Source: Dryas octopetala (lineage: Eukaryota > Streptophyta > Magnoliopsida > Rosales > Rosaceae). Taken from it: DNA of 64,000 nucleotides. Positions 13,491 through 24,444 of the stretch are shown here, piece by piece; position 1 is the first letter of the stretch, and every line of letters begins with the position of its first letter. A program made the translations under genes and the position numbers. The stretch lies in NCBI GenBank assembly GCA_963921425.1, contig OY992836.1, positions 10,199,304-10,263,303 on the forward strand, written 5' to 3'. Below the pieces are notes generated by a model. That model was not told the DNA's origin and searched no databases. It was given only the letters and a program-made list of their open reading frames with translations.

Positions 13491-14615
13491 TCACGTCAAT
13501 TCACGTCGTTCTTCAGGAACGGTGACGTTCTTATCTCCCCCTAACGGCGGGAAGACTGTCTCATCAAAGTGACAATCCGCAAATCTAGCGGTAAAGAGAT
13601 CGCATGTCAAGGGCTCTAAAAAGCGTATAATAGATGAAGATTCATAATCAACATATATGCCCATTATTCGTTTAGGACCCATTTTGGTACGTTGTAGCGA
13701 CACAACTGGCACGTAAACTGCACACCCAGATACGCGTAAGTACGAAACGTCAGGTTCATACCCAGTCACCAGCTGTAACGTGGAGTAAGGTTGGGTAGCA
13801 GTAGGCCTCAACCGGACCAATATGGCTGCATGCAAGATTGCATAGCCCCACGCAGAAATTGGAAGCTTGGTGCGCATAACCAAGGTTCGTGCAATCATTT
13901 AACGCTTCTGCAAGACCATTCTAGGTGTGAACATAAAGAACTGAATGTTCAACATTAATCCCAAGGGACATCCAATAATCATCGAAAGTTTTCGATGTAA
14001 ACTCTTCGGCATTATCAAGTCTTCTGGACTTTATAGGAATCCGTGTGGTGAGCCCTCTGGGCAAGAAGTTTAGCAAAAAACAGCGTTTCTTATGAACAAT
14101 AGTGTAACATGTGATCACTTTGTCGATGCATCAACCAAAACCATAAAATATTTAAATGGTCCGCATAGTGGTTGGATAGGTCCACAAATATCCCCTTGCA
14201 TACTTTGCAGGAAAAAGGTGGAGTCTTTACTAATCTTTGCATATGATGGTCTAGCATTCAACTTTCTGAGCGAGCAATTTTGGCATAGTGTGTCATTAAA
14301 CACAAGATCCTTATTAGTAAGGGGATGCTCGTGTGATGAATTGAGGATACGGCGCATTATACTTTGACCTAGGTATCCCAACCGGTCATGCCATAGAAAG
14401 AAACTGTTCGAATTGGTTAACTTCTGGTTAACTATATGATTGGCCTTAATCGATTTAATGGTGGTCATGTAGAGACCGCTCGAGAGGCATTTCAATTTCT
14501 CCAATATACGCTTCTGGCCATATAAATTGGAGGTTATGCAAAGATATTCCACTCTATTTTCCTCAATGGTTTCAACATGATAACTGTTGGCTCGAATATT
14601 CTTAAAACTCAACAA
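13491..14615 (-). other. Copia integrase region (fossil)
   Basis: Minus-strand segments show a GAG-pre-integrase section (LWHDRLGYLGQSIMRRIL-type) followed by integrase-core-like sequence (STFFLQSMQGDICGPIQP, then LPISAWGYAILHAAILVRLRP). Part of the broken element. Confidence 0.8.
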
Positions 14616-15149
14616 CGTTCTTCTGGAACTTAGAGAATATAAGGCCTCATTAATGGTAATTCAGTACCATTAGATAACATAAAAATGGGCTTTGTCATGA
14701 CCCTCTATCAGGTTGGATTCGCCTGATATGGTTGTCACAGAGGTATGAGTAAGCAATAAGTTTGAAAAATACTTCTGATATTGGAGTATGGTGTGCGTAG
14801 TAGCACTGTATGCCAGACAACAAACTTCACCACTAAACATGCTTATCCATAAATTTAATTCAATAGATCACATGTTTGAATAACATTATTGAATTAAATC
14901 ATATTCGAGCATAACTAAATTTCTAGAACAAATAATCCAAGTCATAAATCACCAAAATAATCCGAATAAGAAACATTATCCAAAAAATAAATACAGCACA
15001 AGTGCCTATCATATCCATGTCATCGAGTTTCTAGTTCTTGAAGTGTCCAGTTTCAGCCTGGAAATCAGTGACCTCTAGGGTGGTATTCATAGGAAATGAT
15101 TTCTCAACGAGGTTGGTCTCTCGAGTTCCGCGACTGACGTAATACTCAT

Positions 15150-15992
15150 CTACAGCTTGCGCTGATGCACGGCAGGTGCGGGACCAGTAATCAATTCCTC
15201 TACATCGGTAACAGAGATTATTCTGATTCTGATTCTGGTGGCGACGGGTTGGACCAGTGTTCCTCTCATTTCGAGTTCTTGGGGCCGAGGGATCGTGGTT
15301 TCTACCACGTGGGCCTTGACCATGAGAATTCGAATTTTGTGGGCATTGGCCGCATTGGCTTTGGTCATACGGGTCATTCCTTTGAGAACCTTTCCTTCCA
15401 TATCTCGGGCGGTCGGACTTTCCGTTTCATGACCTCGGTATCCTCTTTCGCGGTTTGAATCGCGATGAGCAACATTTGTTTCAAGCAATAGTGCTATTTT
15501 AGTACCGATAGGTCAGATTTGATCATTTCTCATTAATAAGTTGTTGTTCTTTTCAGCGAGCAACAGAGTAGTGATCAATGCCGAGAACTTGGTAAAATTT
15601 CTCTCCCTGTATTGTTGCTGCAGGACCAAATAGGAGGTAGGGAAGGTGGAGAAAGTCTTCTCCAATAGGTCAGCTTCGGTGAGCTCCTCCCCACAAAATT
15701 TGAGGAGTGACTGGATTCGGCAGATTTTCGAATTATACTCATTCACGGATTTGAAATCCTGGAAAAGGATGTTCTGCCAATCATGTCTTGCTTCAGGCAA
15801 GAAAATGGTCTTCTGATGGTTAAACCGCTCTTCCAGAGCGACCCAAAGAGCTCGTGGATCCTCTTCAGCGAGGTACTCAACTTGGAGTGCTTCCTCCATA
15901 TGTTTCCTAATGAAAATCATGGCACTTGCCTTAAGGGACTTTGCGACAACATTGTCAGCATTAATTATCGACCTCATTTTATTGGCAGTCAA
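15150..15992 (-). other. Copia gag region (fossil)
   Basis: The minus-strand translation resembles the plant Copia gag (UBN2/DUF4219 type): ADPRALW-like AEEDPRALWVALEERF, then SVNEYNSKICRI and a LLAEKNN tail. The more distal part, rich in Arg/Gly/Asn, lies where a zinc-knuckle region is expected. Part of the broken element. Confidence 0.75.
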
Positions 15993-16454
15993 ATGAAGCT
16001 TAACATCTTGAGTCCACTTTAGTTAGTTTTTTCCGGAAACTTCCAAAGCAACAAAATCAAGCTTGTTGAGATTTAACATTCTTTGGTTGAAAGGAACAAA
16101 TAATCATAATTAATGCTTTGGGCAATAACATCCATAAGCAACAAATAAGAACTTCAAGTTCTATAACATGGTATAGACATGTAAAATTTACTGGTTTTAT
16201 CATGTATGGTGAATTTATGAAGGAAACTTCAGGTTCCTTATATGGCATCATTGAAGCTACATGTTCAATATTTATGTATGAACTATTGGTTCATTAATTA
16301 CCTGCAATTTCTACACATATATTCTAATGCAAAAATTTAAACAAGTAAAATATTCATATATACCCAAGTAGAACAGAAAAATATCACAAAATTGTTTGAA
16401 TAAAAGTTTATGGCATTTAGAGTATATATATTAAATGGTTTGTATATTAACAAA

Positions 16455-16735
16455 AAACCATCAGCAGCATAGTGGTCAAGGCACAAGGTTGTGCGCAAGA
16501 GGTCTTGGGTTCAAATCTCAGGCATGACAAAGATTAAAATCTCCTTTTTTACAAAGTTTCAGGAGGCTCGCCATGTGTCAGCGTGAGGGTGGCAGCGACG
16601 TGGTGCTGACGTGGCAGCGACTTGGCTGCTTGCGTGGCGGCCTGGGCTACTGGGCATAATGGCAGCGAGGCGCTGCTGCTGCTGCTGCTACTGGCAACAA
16701 GGCAGCCACCGCGTGGGGTGGTTTTCGATCACCCA
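16455..16735 (+). repeat. tRNA-like (SINE-type) segment and GC-rich block inside the Copia leader
   Basis: On the plus strand TAGTGGTCAAGG (16470-16481) and GGGTTCAAATCTC (16507-16519) resemble RNA polymerase III A and B boxes at a tRNA-like distance, antisense to the Copia element. It is followed by a GC-rich stretch (16560-16735) containing a CTG run, unlike the AT-rich surroundings. It may be an insertion into the leader or an old part of this Copia family; no target duplication was found. Confidence 0.4.
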
Positions 16736-16985
16736 AATAAATTTTTTCTTTGGTTTTTTTAATCATTCAACCCAAATACATATATAAAATATATAATCTC
16801 AAATAAATCAATCTCATAATTAAATTTAGGGTTCATGCTTCATGGAGATTTTTCAATCAATCAAGGTTAAATAACCATAAACATAGAATTATTTTATAAA
16901 ACCTACTTGGTTGAAGAACAGATTGAATGTTGATCCTCTATTGTTTGGCAATCCACAATCCAAAGAGCTTTTCGTGCTGATAACG

Positions 16986-17172
16986 TGTTGTAAAAGCATG
17001 TAGAAAATATGGTTTGTGAAAAAGGGAGGCAGAGAGAATATGATATGTGTATTTCATTCATCTTATAAATATCCTTATATAGAGGTAGGATTTACTAGAG
17101 TTTTGAATATTTACTAGTATGCCCCTACAACTAATTACAGGAATAGCCACACATAATAATATATTTACAACA
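16986..17172 (-). repeat. Copia 5' LTR (right in the window)
   Basis: 187 bp, same termini as the partner LTR. On the element strand it is followed by CGTTATCAGCACGAAAAG, a candidate primer-binding region of the ATCAG type seen in plant Copia elements; the tRNA match was not checked. Confidence 0.9.
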
Positions 17173-17177
17173 ATAGT

Positions 17178-17369
17178 TATATTATTGTTTTCCTACAAGT
17201 AATCCTAGGGACACTAAACCTCTTATTCAATTCTAACTTTATGACATCAACTAAGGAGTTCCAAAGTGAGTCTATAAATAAATAAAAAAATTAAATACCG
17301 CTACATCAGATAAAATTTAAAAAGTCATATATCTATTCTTCATTGTTATATATCTTCACAAAAAGGAAA
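17178..17369. other. Short intergenic strip between Copia and the second U-box gene
   Basis: About 190 bp of AT-rich DNA, probably the 3' UTR and terminator side of the minus-strand gene that ends at 17370. The Copia insertion therefore landed just beyond this gene's 3' end. Confidence 0.5.
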
Positions 17370-20300
17370 TTACCACAATGGATATGGAATTGATTTTTTA
17401 CAATGCCAATCTTGAATGAGAGAACGAAGGGTATGATTTGGGACAAGATTTTTGTTCTTAAGCTTCAAATTTGTCATTGGTGACGTATCGTGCCCTTTTT
17501 GGAACCATTCTCCAATGGCTTCTCGCTCATATGAAAACCCATCAACCGCCACATGTGGATCCTTCATTGCTTCCTACATTTCAAAATTATTATTGATTAT
17601 GTTGATGTTCTTCAATAATTATAAAAACTTGATAAAATTTCTTTTTTTTTTTTTTTGCGATCTTAAGAGAGAAGATTTGAACTTGAGACCTCTTCTTCCT
17701 TAAGATTGCAAAAAAAAGTATAGTGGGCCACAGCACCAAGATACTAATAATTTTAGTAGGCTCATATAAGTGGCTTAATTCCTTCTTGAGGCCCAAGTAA
17801 TGGCCTAACTTAGCTTGTCCCAATAGGCTTTGCTCTTAAAGAAAATAAAGAAAATGAAAAAATTATGTGCCCAAAATAGTGAGATAGAATTATAAAGCCA
17901 TCTAACCTGAAATATGGGGCAGATAAAAACACTTGGGACATCATGGCAGTCCTCTTTATGTGCACCTTCCTCAATCTTCAACCCAGATCCTCCTTTTGCC
18001 ACTAAATCATCAGCCTTTTTTCTCATTTCATTAAGCTCTTCCATTATAGTCACCATTCTCAAGTCCTTATTGTGCCCTTTGTTAATAGATAAACACCTTA
18101 ACACCAAGTCCACAAGTCTCTCTGCCAAATCCAATGGCCATGGTCCAGCCGTCTTATCTAAAACCTGCACCAGGCCTGCCTTATCCATAACCATATCCTC
18201 GTCGACCCATTTCCTCCCAGTTAGAAGATTCACAGTCAAAACCCCGAAAGCCCATATGTCCCATCCAACATGGCTTTCGTTGTAGTAGCCTTGGTTGAGC
18301 CCAAAACCACTGACCTTGGCCACGAAATTGCGGTCGAGGAGGATGTTTGACGGGCTTAGGTGGCCAAGAATGATGGGTTTGGGCCGAGCCAGGTGGAGGT
18401 AGCATATGGCCGAACAAATCTGGGCCGCTATCCGAATGCGGTCCTGCCACCCCAAGACCCGGTTTCTATTTATAGAGTTTTCCTGGGAAGAAAATAAGGT
18501 GTCCCTCAAGGTACCATTATGCATGTATTCAAAGACGATGCAGTTTAGCTGGGAGCAATAGCCCATCATGGCAAGCAGATGAGGATGTCTAATGTGGCTG
18601 ATGAGCTTCACCTACACATTGAGATTTTTATCAAATTGAAATTGAATAATGTTGAATAATATTCTTTTACCATATACCTGGTATATTATAGATAGTTTAA
18701 GATCAATTTGGACCACATATTTTAGCAAAAATCTACATGATCAATGGTCCAAATTGACCATATTGGACTCTCTAAGAATATAACATTTACATGCAAAAAC
18801 ATATACATACATATATATATGGTATTATTCTCTTGTCAGACTATGAATCTACATGTGCAGAAATATATATATACACACATACATACAAACTAATGCTCTC
18901 TTGTTAGATTATGAATATGAATAATTAGTTTAGTTAATTTTTGCCTAAATATGTGGTCCAAATTTACACTCGGGTAAGAAAATAGTATTCTAGGTTTGCT
19001 TGTGTATAAATATATGTATATACATATATATGTGTGTGTGTGTGTGTGTGTGTTTTTACCTTAGCTAGAAAATCTTCTTGGGACAGTCTATTAGCAGAGC
19101 TGAGAATTTTGATAGCAACTGTTGCATGGTTGATACGCCCTCTATAAACACCGCTCCAATCACATCCTGATTTCAATCTTAACCGCTCTGAGAAATCATC
19201 AGTGGCCACTCTGATCTCCTCAGCTGTGTACTCCCTAAGGCAGCAGCTCATTTCACTCAACCTTGCTGCCATTCCTATGGCATCTTTTTCTCTGCAAAAC
19301 TCAATCCTTCGACGAAAAACATCTCTTTCTCGCCGCAATGCTTCAAGTTCTTCCACGATTTCTGCACATTTAGCTACTTCATTCTCTAATTGGGCCTCTG
19401 CGTGTGCTTTTGCCATTTTGGAGCATTGGAGCTTGTGAGCAAACTCTGATTGAAGCTCCATGAGTGAATTGAGCTTATGCTTGCTTTCTTCAATATCGTT
19501 TGTTACTTCATGGAGGTGTTCTTTTTCTGTGTCTAATTCTTTGTTCAACTTTGTTCTATTCTCGGCCTCTCCTTTAATTTGAGCCTCTAATTCTTGAGCC
19601 TACAAAGCATATGAATATATGGCAAAATGGGAAAGAAGAAAATTAATTAACATGAGTATATAGAGTAATTTTCTTTGGTCAAATCGTTCGGCTAGCGTGT
19701 TATATATGTTGTTAGACTATGAATCAAGACATGCCGTTAATTAAGTGGGAATCATATCTGAATATATTTTCTTTATTTACAATCTAACAACATAACATGC
19801 GTTTAAATATGGTTCATGTATATTTTACCCGACGGTCGCAGAAAGGAATGGCCCATTCCGCTTTTGCATGCCTTTCAATATTTTCCTTGGCTTCTTTCCT
19901 CTTCAGCCGTATCCTCTCATGAGCTTCACTTATTTTAATTCTAAGAGACTCAAACTTTTCTGCAATGCTCTACAGTGTGCCAAATTTTCTCACTGCATTA
20001 GTTATTAGAAGACTATTTCAAAAGCACAATATCAATACACAGAAAACATAAGCAGAAGATCCTATTTCATATATAATTTGTGCTACTAACTTACCATATT
20101 AGTATTGGCATTAAGTTCCAACAGTGTTGCCTCTGTTGGACTAGTCTGCTGAGAAGTATCAATATTTGGTTGTTCATCAATTAATACTTCATCCAAATTT
20201 GTAGACAACTGCTGAAAGTAGATTTCAATTTCTTTAACACAACCTTCCCACTGATCTTGTGAGTTGGATGGAGAACCCTTGTTTGTTGATGAAGAAAGTG

Positions 20301-21333
20301 AGCTTTGACGATTTTCAAGGAACATCTTCCCCAGAAGAAATTTGAGATTGGCCGTATCTTTCGGTTTTGCAACCATGACTCCTTGATCACCTTCCATTGA
20401 TATTCTCTGGTCATTTTCTCCTCTAAGAAACACTTCTTTTCCCCCACATATTATAAAAAATTCACAAGACTCAGGCTTGTTCTGATGGATGTAAAATGAC
20501 CCACTGATTGCAGTCTTTGGTCTCCTGCAAGAGAAGATCAAGAAAAGTGAATTGAAATTCCATCACAAATATGCATCCAAATTACAAACCATTTCTCCCT
20601 TTAAGAACATCACTATATATATGTATTATAATTACTAAATTTGCTGATATATGCCAAAAAGTGGTTAAACGAGTAAAGTAAAACCAGAAAATCACAATCA
20701 CAAAAAATATAAGTTTGAGAATGAAGCTGTGTTACATACCATGATGATGATTTCATGAATGTAAATCCCATGACCAATTTGGTTATATGAAGACCCGAAA
20801 TCAAATCTAGGAAGAGCTGGTGAATGGGCACATCATATTTTTCTGCTTTAAGTATCTCAACCTTTACCTATATATGAATTACAAAAAGAAAATTAATAAA
20901 AAAGAAAATACAAGAAAGAACCAAAAACATCCATGCATGTATGTTAATATGCATAGAACCCACACCTTGCCACAGAAAGCTATGTACGTGGAAAGGACGT
21001 TGTCGATCTCTTCTTGTTCATGCTTCCTAATAATTTTCAATTTCTCATCACTTACAGAACTTGCACGAAGCTTGCCAACTGCAACAGAAAAACAAGCCGG
21101 TAAAAACCAATTTGAATTATACCTCGATCCACAGAAGTCTCACATCAGAGAATTTCCGACAACTTACTTGGGGTGTTAACATAGTCCTTGACTGAAACGT
21201 TGTAGGTAACATGAAGAATGACAATGGAAATGGGTTTAGATTTCCACCTCCTTAAGGCCCACTTCAAGGTCTTATACCCATCTTGTAGCTCGTTCCCAAG
21301 TGCCACATACACCTTCTCTTCTTGACCTTCCAT
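17370..21333 (-). CDS. U-box protein with USP-like, coiled-coil and degenerate kinase domains (upstream copy)
   Basis: Eight minus-strand exons: 21333-21168, 21078-20966, 20867-20740, 20524-20095, 19969-19829, 19599-19060, 18611-17907, 17573-17370; total 2427 nt, 808 residues. Exons 2, 3, 5 and 6 have exactly the same lengths as in the gene at 4.8-8.7 kb, so the two are tandem duplicates. It starts MEGQEEKVYVALGNELQDG (USP-like), then a coiled coil (about 290-445), a kinase-like domain (about 447-715) and a U-box (GFSYEREAIGEWFQKGHDTS). HRD is LGH (588-590) and DFG is GFG (608-610), so it is a predicted pseudokinase. The U-box looks intact, giving a probable E3 ligase. A GT microsatellite and a SINE-like tract lie in its introns. 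The substrate is unknown. Confidence 0.93.
17640..17790 (-). mobile_element. Possible SINE fragment in the last intron
   Basis: On the minus strand a GGTCTCAAGTTCAAATCTTC B-box-like motif lies inside a short hairpin (GCAATCTTAAG ... CTTAAGATCGC) and is followed by about 16 A residues. The upstream end and a target duplication were not found. Confidence 0.3.
19031..19053. repeat. (TG)n microsatellite in an intron
   Basis: About 23 bases of TG repeat immediately beside the exon 6 donor site of the second U-box gene. It lies within 7 bases of the splice site on the minus strand, so length changes could affect splicing. Confidence 0.9.
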
Positions 21334-22095
21334 TATTGCCTAATTAACACACAACTCAATTCACCTGCTGCTTCAAATCTGAACAACAACAGTCACTTGA
21401 ATTATTTCCCATACATTTTGTTCAGAGAGGGACGATGCATATTGGTCTGTTTTTATATCCACATGGACGGCCAAATCTTGGACTTTTCCGTATGGCTTAG
21501 CAAGCGTGGAACACTCTACTTTTTTGAAATTTTTTACGTGTAATCGTAACACTCTACTTTTAAATGCATTGTACGATATTTGGGGTTTCAATTTTTCTTC
21601 TTGTTTCCTGGAAATTTGCGAATGGTAGGCCCTATCTAACTAGTTTATTATATATATGGATTACATAGAGACAAAAGCTATATATGCGACTGAGTCACTA
21701 AGAGCCTGAGGGATTAAAATGAATTTTTTGTCACAATCCGAGTCTGACTAAACAAGAAGAATTATCGAACTAATTGCGCGCCAGCTTAAGCAGATTACCG
21801 CGTTGTCCGTCTTTAAAAAGTATTAACCAAGATTATATATATCTCAAAAACATAATATTAATTTTGCTATAACTTATAAGCAATGAAATGATATATACTG
21901 CAGAATATTTTTCTTCCTATGATACATTCGAGACGTGACAAATTATGTCTATGTGCTGATGCGTTTTGCCAACAAATGAGTGGTTTGGGAATATCTTGGC
22001 ATGGATTTGTGCCATTGGGCACTTGTCACTCAATTCAAAAGACAAATATGATCTTTATATGGTTTTTTTTTTTTTTTTTTTTTTGTATTATGGAT
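21334..22095. other. Upstream region of the second U-box gene
   Basis: AT-rich, no coding exon seen. An AT-rich TATATATA stretch at about 21649-21657 is rather far from the start codon for a TATA box. A pure T run lies at about 22063-22084. Confidence 0.35.
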
Positions 22096-22687
22096 ACTTG
22101 AATTTTGATTCGATTCTTATTTCAGTATCTAAACTTTCAAATATCAGAAAGTATCTATATTTTCAATCTTGTGTTTTAGGAAATATCTAAATACTCATAT
22201 ACCTGTCACGTACATAACTACTTAGACATGAACATTTCATCACTTCAAATTAAACAAAACCTTAATTCTATTTATACCCACATGGTCAAAGCAAGCACCA
22301 GCCTACCCATTCACCCTATTGATGAGAGATGTCCCACTATCACATGAATGTGTAGGTGCTTGTTGACTTGGTGTGGCCCTAAATATCTATATTTTGATCC
22401 GAATCTTATTTGAGTATCTAAACTTTCAAATATCAGAAAGTATCTATATTTTCAATCTTGTGTTTTAGGAAATATCTAAATACTCATATACCTGTCACGT
22501 ACATAACTACTTAAACATGAACATTTCCTCGCTTCAAATTAAACAAAACCTTAATTCTATTTATACCCACATGGCCTTCATTATGGTGAAAGCAAGCACC
22601 AGCCTACTCATTCGATCACCCTATTGATGAGAGATGTCCTACTATCACATGAATGTGTAGGTGCTTGTTGACTTGTTGTGGCCCTAA
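22096..22687. repeat. 289-bp direct tandem duplication
   Basis: Copy 1 (about 22096-22386) and copy 2 (about 22385-22687) run in the same order with only scattered differences and a short indel; GTATCTAAACTTTCAAATAT begins at 22125 and again at 22414, a period of 289. Neither copy has an open frame of note. High similarity suggests a fairly recent event. Confidence 0.9.
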
Positions 22688-22898
22688 ATAACAAATTAGA
22701 CCTACTCCAATAGTACATATTTACCTTTCTGGAATCCGAGAACGTACTCATTCTAACCTGTTGTGGACTTGTGGGATTGTTGTTGGTGTTGATATCTGTC
22801 TTGTTTTATTCTGTGCCTTAGCCAATATTGGGCCTTACTTTAGTATTGGATTCATCATTGGTTGTGCTATAATTGGGTTTGAGTTGTGTTATAGTCCA

Positions 22899-23366
22899 TG
22901 TTGGATAATTATAAATGTGAGGTGTCAAAGCCCTCACATGGGAACAACTATAAAGTGTACATGTTAAACTCATGAGCCTACCTGGTCAAAAAAAAAAAAA
23001 CTCATGAGCCTAACTTATCCTCAAAAATTGGCTTGTAAAGAGAGGATTGCTCAAGGCTTATATAGTGCACAACTCAACCATATCCTAGCGATATTAGCGA
23101 TGTGAGATATTTAACATAAGGGCCCTCTTATCTATTATAAATAGGGTTATCCACCTCTTTAGTAAAGGACAAGCTCATAATGCTTTCTCTATAGCTCTCA
23201 TATGTATTCTCTCTTGTTCATAATTAAACCCTAAGCACAACCAAGGTGAACGTAGCCTGACCAAATTGATCGTGGTGAATCACTATACATCACTTATTTT
23301 TTGTGTGGTTGCTATTTATGGTTTCATGATCCTTGTTGATGGCTTGACAGATTTTGTGTATCAACA
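22899..23366 (+). repeat. Possible solo LTR
   Basis: 468 bp starting TGTTGG and ending ATCAACA, with a TATAAATAGG-like promoter motif near 23140 and a downstream tract typical of a Copia R/U5 region. No internal element follows and the 5-bp flanks do not match, so this is either an old solo LTR or a chance resemblance. Confidence 0.35.
22966..23012 (+). mobile_element. Tiny poly(A)-tailed insert with 15-bp flanking repeat
   Basis: AAACTCATGAGCCTA occurs at 22966-22980 and again at 22998-23012. Between them is CCTGGTC followed by A residues, an insert of only about 17 nt. Confidence 0.55.
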
Positions 23367-23675
23367 GTTAGCTATGTTAAAAATGATATATATCACAACA
23401 AACTTTATGGTTTATACCTTGAATTACTTGACAACTAAGGTATTCCAATTATGTTAAAATAAAACCACCATCCACCACACACACATTCATATATATAAGT
23501 CCAAGGACAGTTTCTATTCATACCTCTAATTAACTCTCCATGCCCGTTTTGTTTTTGTATACATATAATTGAATTTTATCCTTCTATTTCTCTCCCTTCC
23601 AAGCCTCCTTGAGGTTGATTGTTTGGGTATGTCTGCGTAAGTCTGTTGTGGCTTAGTTGTTTTCTCTTGGGTCTC
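23367..23675. other. Intergenic flank left of the Gypsy-type element
   Basis: AT-rich DNA with CA-rich and CT-rich patches; no gene or repeat that I can name. Confidence 0.4.
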
Positions 23676-23680
23676 ATTAT

Positions 23681-24381
23681 TGTTCGTATGATGAATCATC
23701 TGGGCATAACGACAAGTCACACAAGGCTTAACAACATGTCGTTTGGGTCTAGGCCCAAAAGCTAAGCCCCTCCTAGGCATCGACTTCCTAGGCCCAAAGG
23801 CTAAGCCCTTCTCGGGCTCCTAGCTCCTGACCTCCTAGGCTCCGGCCTCATAGGCTCCGGCCCCTTAAGCTCCGGCCTCCTAGGCTCCGGCCCCTAGGTC
23901 CTGACCTCCTAGGTTCCGGCCTCCCAAGCTCAAGCCTCCTAGGCCCCGACCCGTGTCAACTCACTCGAATCCTCGAGACAGGTGACAGGTGGCGCTCTTA
24001 CAATGCGAGTCATTACAAGGGACACGTGTCATCACCGGATTGGTTGACACTCTTCCAAAAGTACTATAAAAGAGGTACTTTCTTGTCACAAAAGGACAAT
24101 TCAATCAATATTATACTATTCACTCACTCTGCTCACAGATTCTCTGACCCACTGACTTGAGCGTCGAAGGAGCTTTGGCCGGTACCACACCGGTGCCCTT
24201 CCCGCTCACTTTTGTGTACTTGCGCAGGGTGCTTTGGATATCATTCTCTCTCATTACTCACCAGTTGGGCCCAGCTACCCGTTCCTACCCCACTTCGACG
24301 TGTCATCCACTCAGTGGTGGGGCAACGGGCCCACGTGGTTCGACTCGACGTTGATTACTTTACCATTTTTGAGCATCAACA
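23681..24381 (+). repeat. Gypsy-type 5' LTR
   Basis: 701 bp. Contains an array of short units of the type AGGCTCCGGCCTC (about 23765-23950), a TATAAAAGAGG promoter motif near 24064 and GC-rich downstream sequence. Confidence 0.92.
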
Positions 24382-24444
24382 GTTTGGCGCCGTCTGTGGA
24401 AACGTAGCAACTTTTCCCCATTTGATTCTCTACCCTCAGTTGAG

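Larger units (their letters stand above)
10549..17172 (-). mobile_element. Ty1/Copia LTR retrotransposon, broken (Ale/Retrofit-like)
   Basis: A whole-length but decayed element in minus orientation. LTRs are 10549-10757 and 16986-17172, both TGTTG...CAACA. The 5-bp target duplication ATAGT lies at 10544-10548 and 17173-17177. The order on the minus strand is gag (about 15.99-15.15 kb), GAG-pre-integrase and integrase (about 14.6-13.5 kb), then reverse transcriptase and RNase H (about 12.3-11.3 kb); integrase before RT defines Copia. Reading frames are interrupted in several places. By hand count the LTRs differ at about 9% of aligned sites plus one 22-bp tandem duplication, so insertion is probably several million years old. 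Short LTRs and the gag type suggest the Ale/Retrofit lineage; that is inference. Confidence 0.93.
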
